Assembly: GCA_900312665.1 (NCBI GenBank)
Contig: ONZQ02000009.1
Location: 976,420 to 1,040,419, forward strand
Source: Cephalotrichum gorgonifer
Lineage: Eukaryota; Ascomycota; Sordariomycetes; Microascales; Microascaceae
DNA length: 64,000 nt
Direction: 5' to 3'
Position 1 is the stretch's first letter. Every line of letters starts with the position of its first letter. Positions 62,594 to 64,000 of this stretch are shown piece after piece. Under the pieces are notes generated by a model. The model ran no database searches. It saw only the letters and a list, made by a program, of their open reading frames with translations, and was not told the origin of the DNA. The position numbers and the translations under genes were made by a program.

Positions 62594-64000
62594 TCACTCA
62601 CCGTCGTCTACTGGCTCAATGTCTCCTGGTGATTTCTCCTCGGGCGGCTCTATCGGCCCCGGCCCGGGTCCGGGCTCGCCCGGAACTGTAGACTCGGGGT
62701 CCGGGGGCGGCTCCACCTGCGCACCCTCCGGCGGCTCCGGCAACTCCTCCTCACTCTCACCTGCCGCATTACGAGCCTTTATGAAATCGACAGCCTAGTT
62801 TCCCAGTCAGCATACACTCTCAATCCCTCCCCAGGCACGGCAACCCCTTGGAAAGAAAACTTGCAAACTCACCTTCTCGGCAACCATGTACACCGGCTGC
62901 TGCGTATTCGCCCCCGGCACCATCGGCATGATCGATGCATCGACAACCCTCAGCCTCTTAACCCCATGCACCAACAGCTCCTCATCCACCACGCCCCCCT
63001 TCTCTAGCGGCTTCTTCGCCGCCGTCGCAACGGGGTGGAAGTTCGTCGGGATGATCACGCTCCGGATCCAGTCCTCCAGCCCCTCCCCCTCAACCTCGAT
63101 TCCGGGGATCGTCTCCATGGGCCCGTAAGCCTCGAGCTCCGGGCTCCCCATGTACTTCCTCATGTACCGGATGTTCTCCACCATGATGTCCATGTCGATC
63201 GGGTTCGACAGCGCGCGGTAGTCCACGATCGGCTCGCCCGTGGGGTTGGCCGGGTCGATGTTGATGGTCCCGTGGCTGACGATGTGCATGCTCATCACGA
63301 TCCCGCCCGGCCGCGAGTTGACGGGTAGCCAGAGGATGTTGGTGTTCTTGCTGCGCAGGAGCGACGCGTGGAGCTTCTGGAAGTCGGCGTACCCGGCCAA
63401 CACGTATGGGTGCGTGCCCTCGGGGAGGTGCTCCGATGGTTCCTGCGCCTCGTAGCGAGCCGCCAGGGCCTCGAAGTCGTCCGTCATGGTCGGAAGGCCG
63501 ATCCACGCGCCGAGGTTGGGCGACGAGCGGTGGCTTGGGTCGCCGTTGGCGGGGACGCTTGGTGCCACGGGAGTCCCGTTGGTCCCTTTGTCCCAAGCAG
63601 GTTAGCCAGGTGAAACCAAATGATCTCCACCGAGAAAAAAAACACCTGGGGATTGTTCTCTCCACAGATAGGACAATATTTTTAGACACTTACACATGTA
63701 GCTGACGCTGAGGTATGCGTGGTCCTGGAAGTTCTGACCCACGCCAGGTATGTCAACCAGAACCTCAATCCCGGCCTCTTCCAACAGCTCCCGCGGCCCG
63801 ATCCCGCTAAGCTGTAGTATCTGCGGCGTGTGAACCGTCCCCGCAGAGATGATCACCTCCTTCCTAGCCCGCACGGACTGGACCGGCGCCTCCTCCTCGC
63901 CCTCCTCCAGGTCCCGCGCCGTGAACTCCACGCCGGTGGCGACCTTGTCCTCGTCCAGGATCACCCGCTGCACCTTGTGCCGCGTGATGACGTCGAAGTT
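62594..64000 (-). CDS. GMC oxidoreductase, partial (5' part outside the window)
   Basis: FAD-dependent glucose-methanol-choline family enzyme that oxidises alcohols; the substrate is unknown. Three exons are visible on the minus strand: 64000-63694, 63585-62873 and 62794-62594, in phase, and the gene continues beyond the right edge, so the FAD-binding GxGxxG start is missing. Seen: IISAGTVHTPQILQLSGIGP (signature 2), GQNFQDHAYLSVSYM, GTINIDPANPTGEPIVDYRA, IIPTNFHPVATAAK with the catalytic His, and the VDASIMPMVPGANTQQPVYM region with the second catalytic Asn. The last exon encodes an unusual tail rich in Pro, Glu and Gly (ELPEPPEGAQVEPPPDPEST), which extends about 55 residues past the normal end. 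The final intron (62795-62872) has a GTGAGT donor. Exported or intracellular location cannot be judged without the N-terminus. Confidence 0.9.

Overview
This window is nuclear DNA of a filamentous ascomycete (Pezizomycotina, probably a Sordariomycete). The genes have short spliceosomal introns (mostly 45-120 nt, GTRNGT donors, CTAAC-like branch points, YAG/AAG acceptors) and GC-rich coding exons on both strands. The families are typical of this group: Clr5-ankyrin, CFEM, DUF1479, DUF4291, M43B metalloprotease, GMC oxidoreductase and a multi-exon P450. I saw no operons, ribosome-binding sites, CRISPR arrays, complete transposons or credible tRNA genes. Exon structures were assembled by hand. 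In nearly every model each junction keeps the reading frame and total coding length is a multiple of three, which supports them independently.

Layout. 1-2.5 kb: no gene seen. 2.6-8.3 kb: secreted M43B metalloprotease (+), Dap1/MAPR haem protein (+) and a seven-exon P450 (-), the last two convergent. 9.2-14.9 kb: relic copy of a downstream gene's 3' end, a 1314-residue Clr5-ankyrin protein (-), 44-bp direct repeats in its promoter and a small membrane protein (+). 15.1-18.6 kb: two unrecognised proteins, one with four 20-residue repeats. 19.6-22.1 kb: DUF1479 protein (-). 22.8-29.3 kb: gene-poor. 29.3-36.7 kb: CFEM protein, secreted beta-propeller protein, DUF4291 protein, and a SET-domain gene (-) broken by a one-base frameshift and an assembly gap of 178 Ns. 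38.8-42.9 kb: VPS9-ankyrin-PX protein matching yeast Vrl1 (VINE complex). 42.9-48.5 kb: gene-poor, with a minisatellite. 48.5-62.0 kb: mostly housekeeping genes: an unrecognised 610-residue protein, OLA1, a Gfd2-like DEDDh nuclease, a PPPDE peptidase, uS11m, TIM44 and a NADAR N-glycosidase. The right edge cuts a GMC oxidoreductase.

Functional links: the uS11m and TIM44 genes diverge from one intergenic region of about 0.4 kb and both serve mitochondrial biogenesis. Dap1 supports P450 activity and lies next to a P450. No biosynthetic cluster is evident. The most unusual items are the partial gene duplication with minisatellite expansion at 9.2-9.4 kb, the frameshifted SET gene with a 26-nt micro-exon carrying its signature motif, the complete Vrl1-type protein, the DUF1479 protein with an apparent change at a metal-ligand position, and the gene-poor blocks rich in TACTTGTA/TACAAGTA words.
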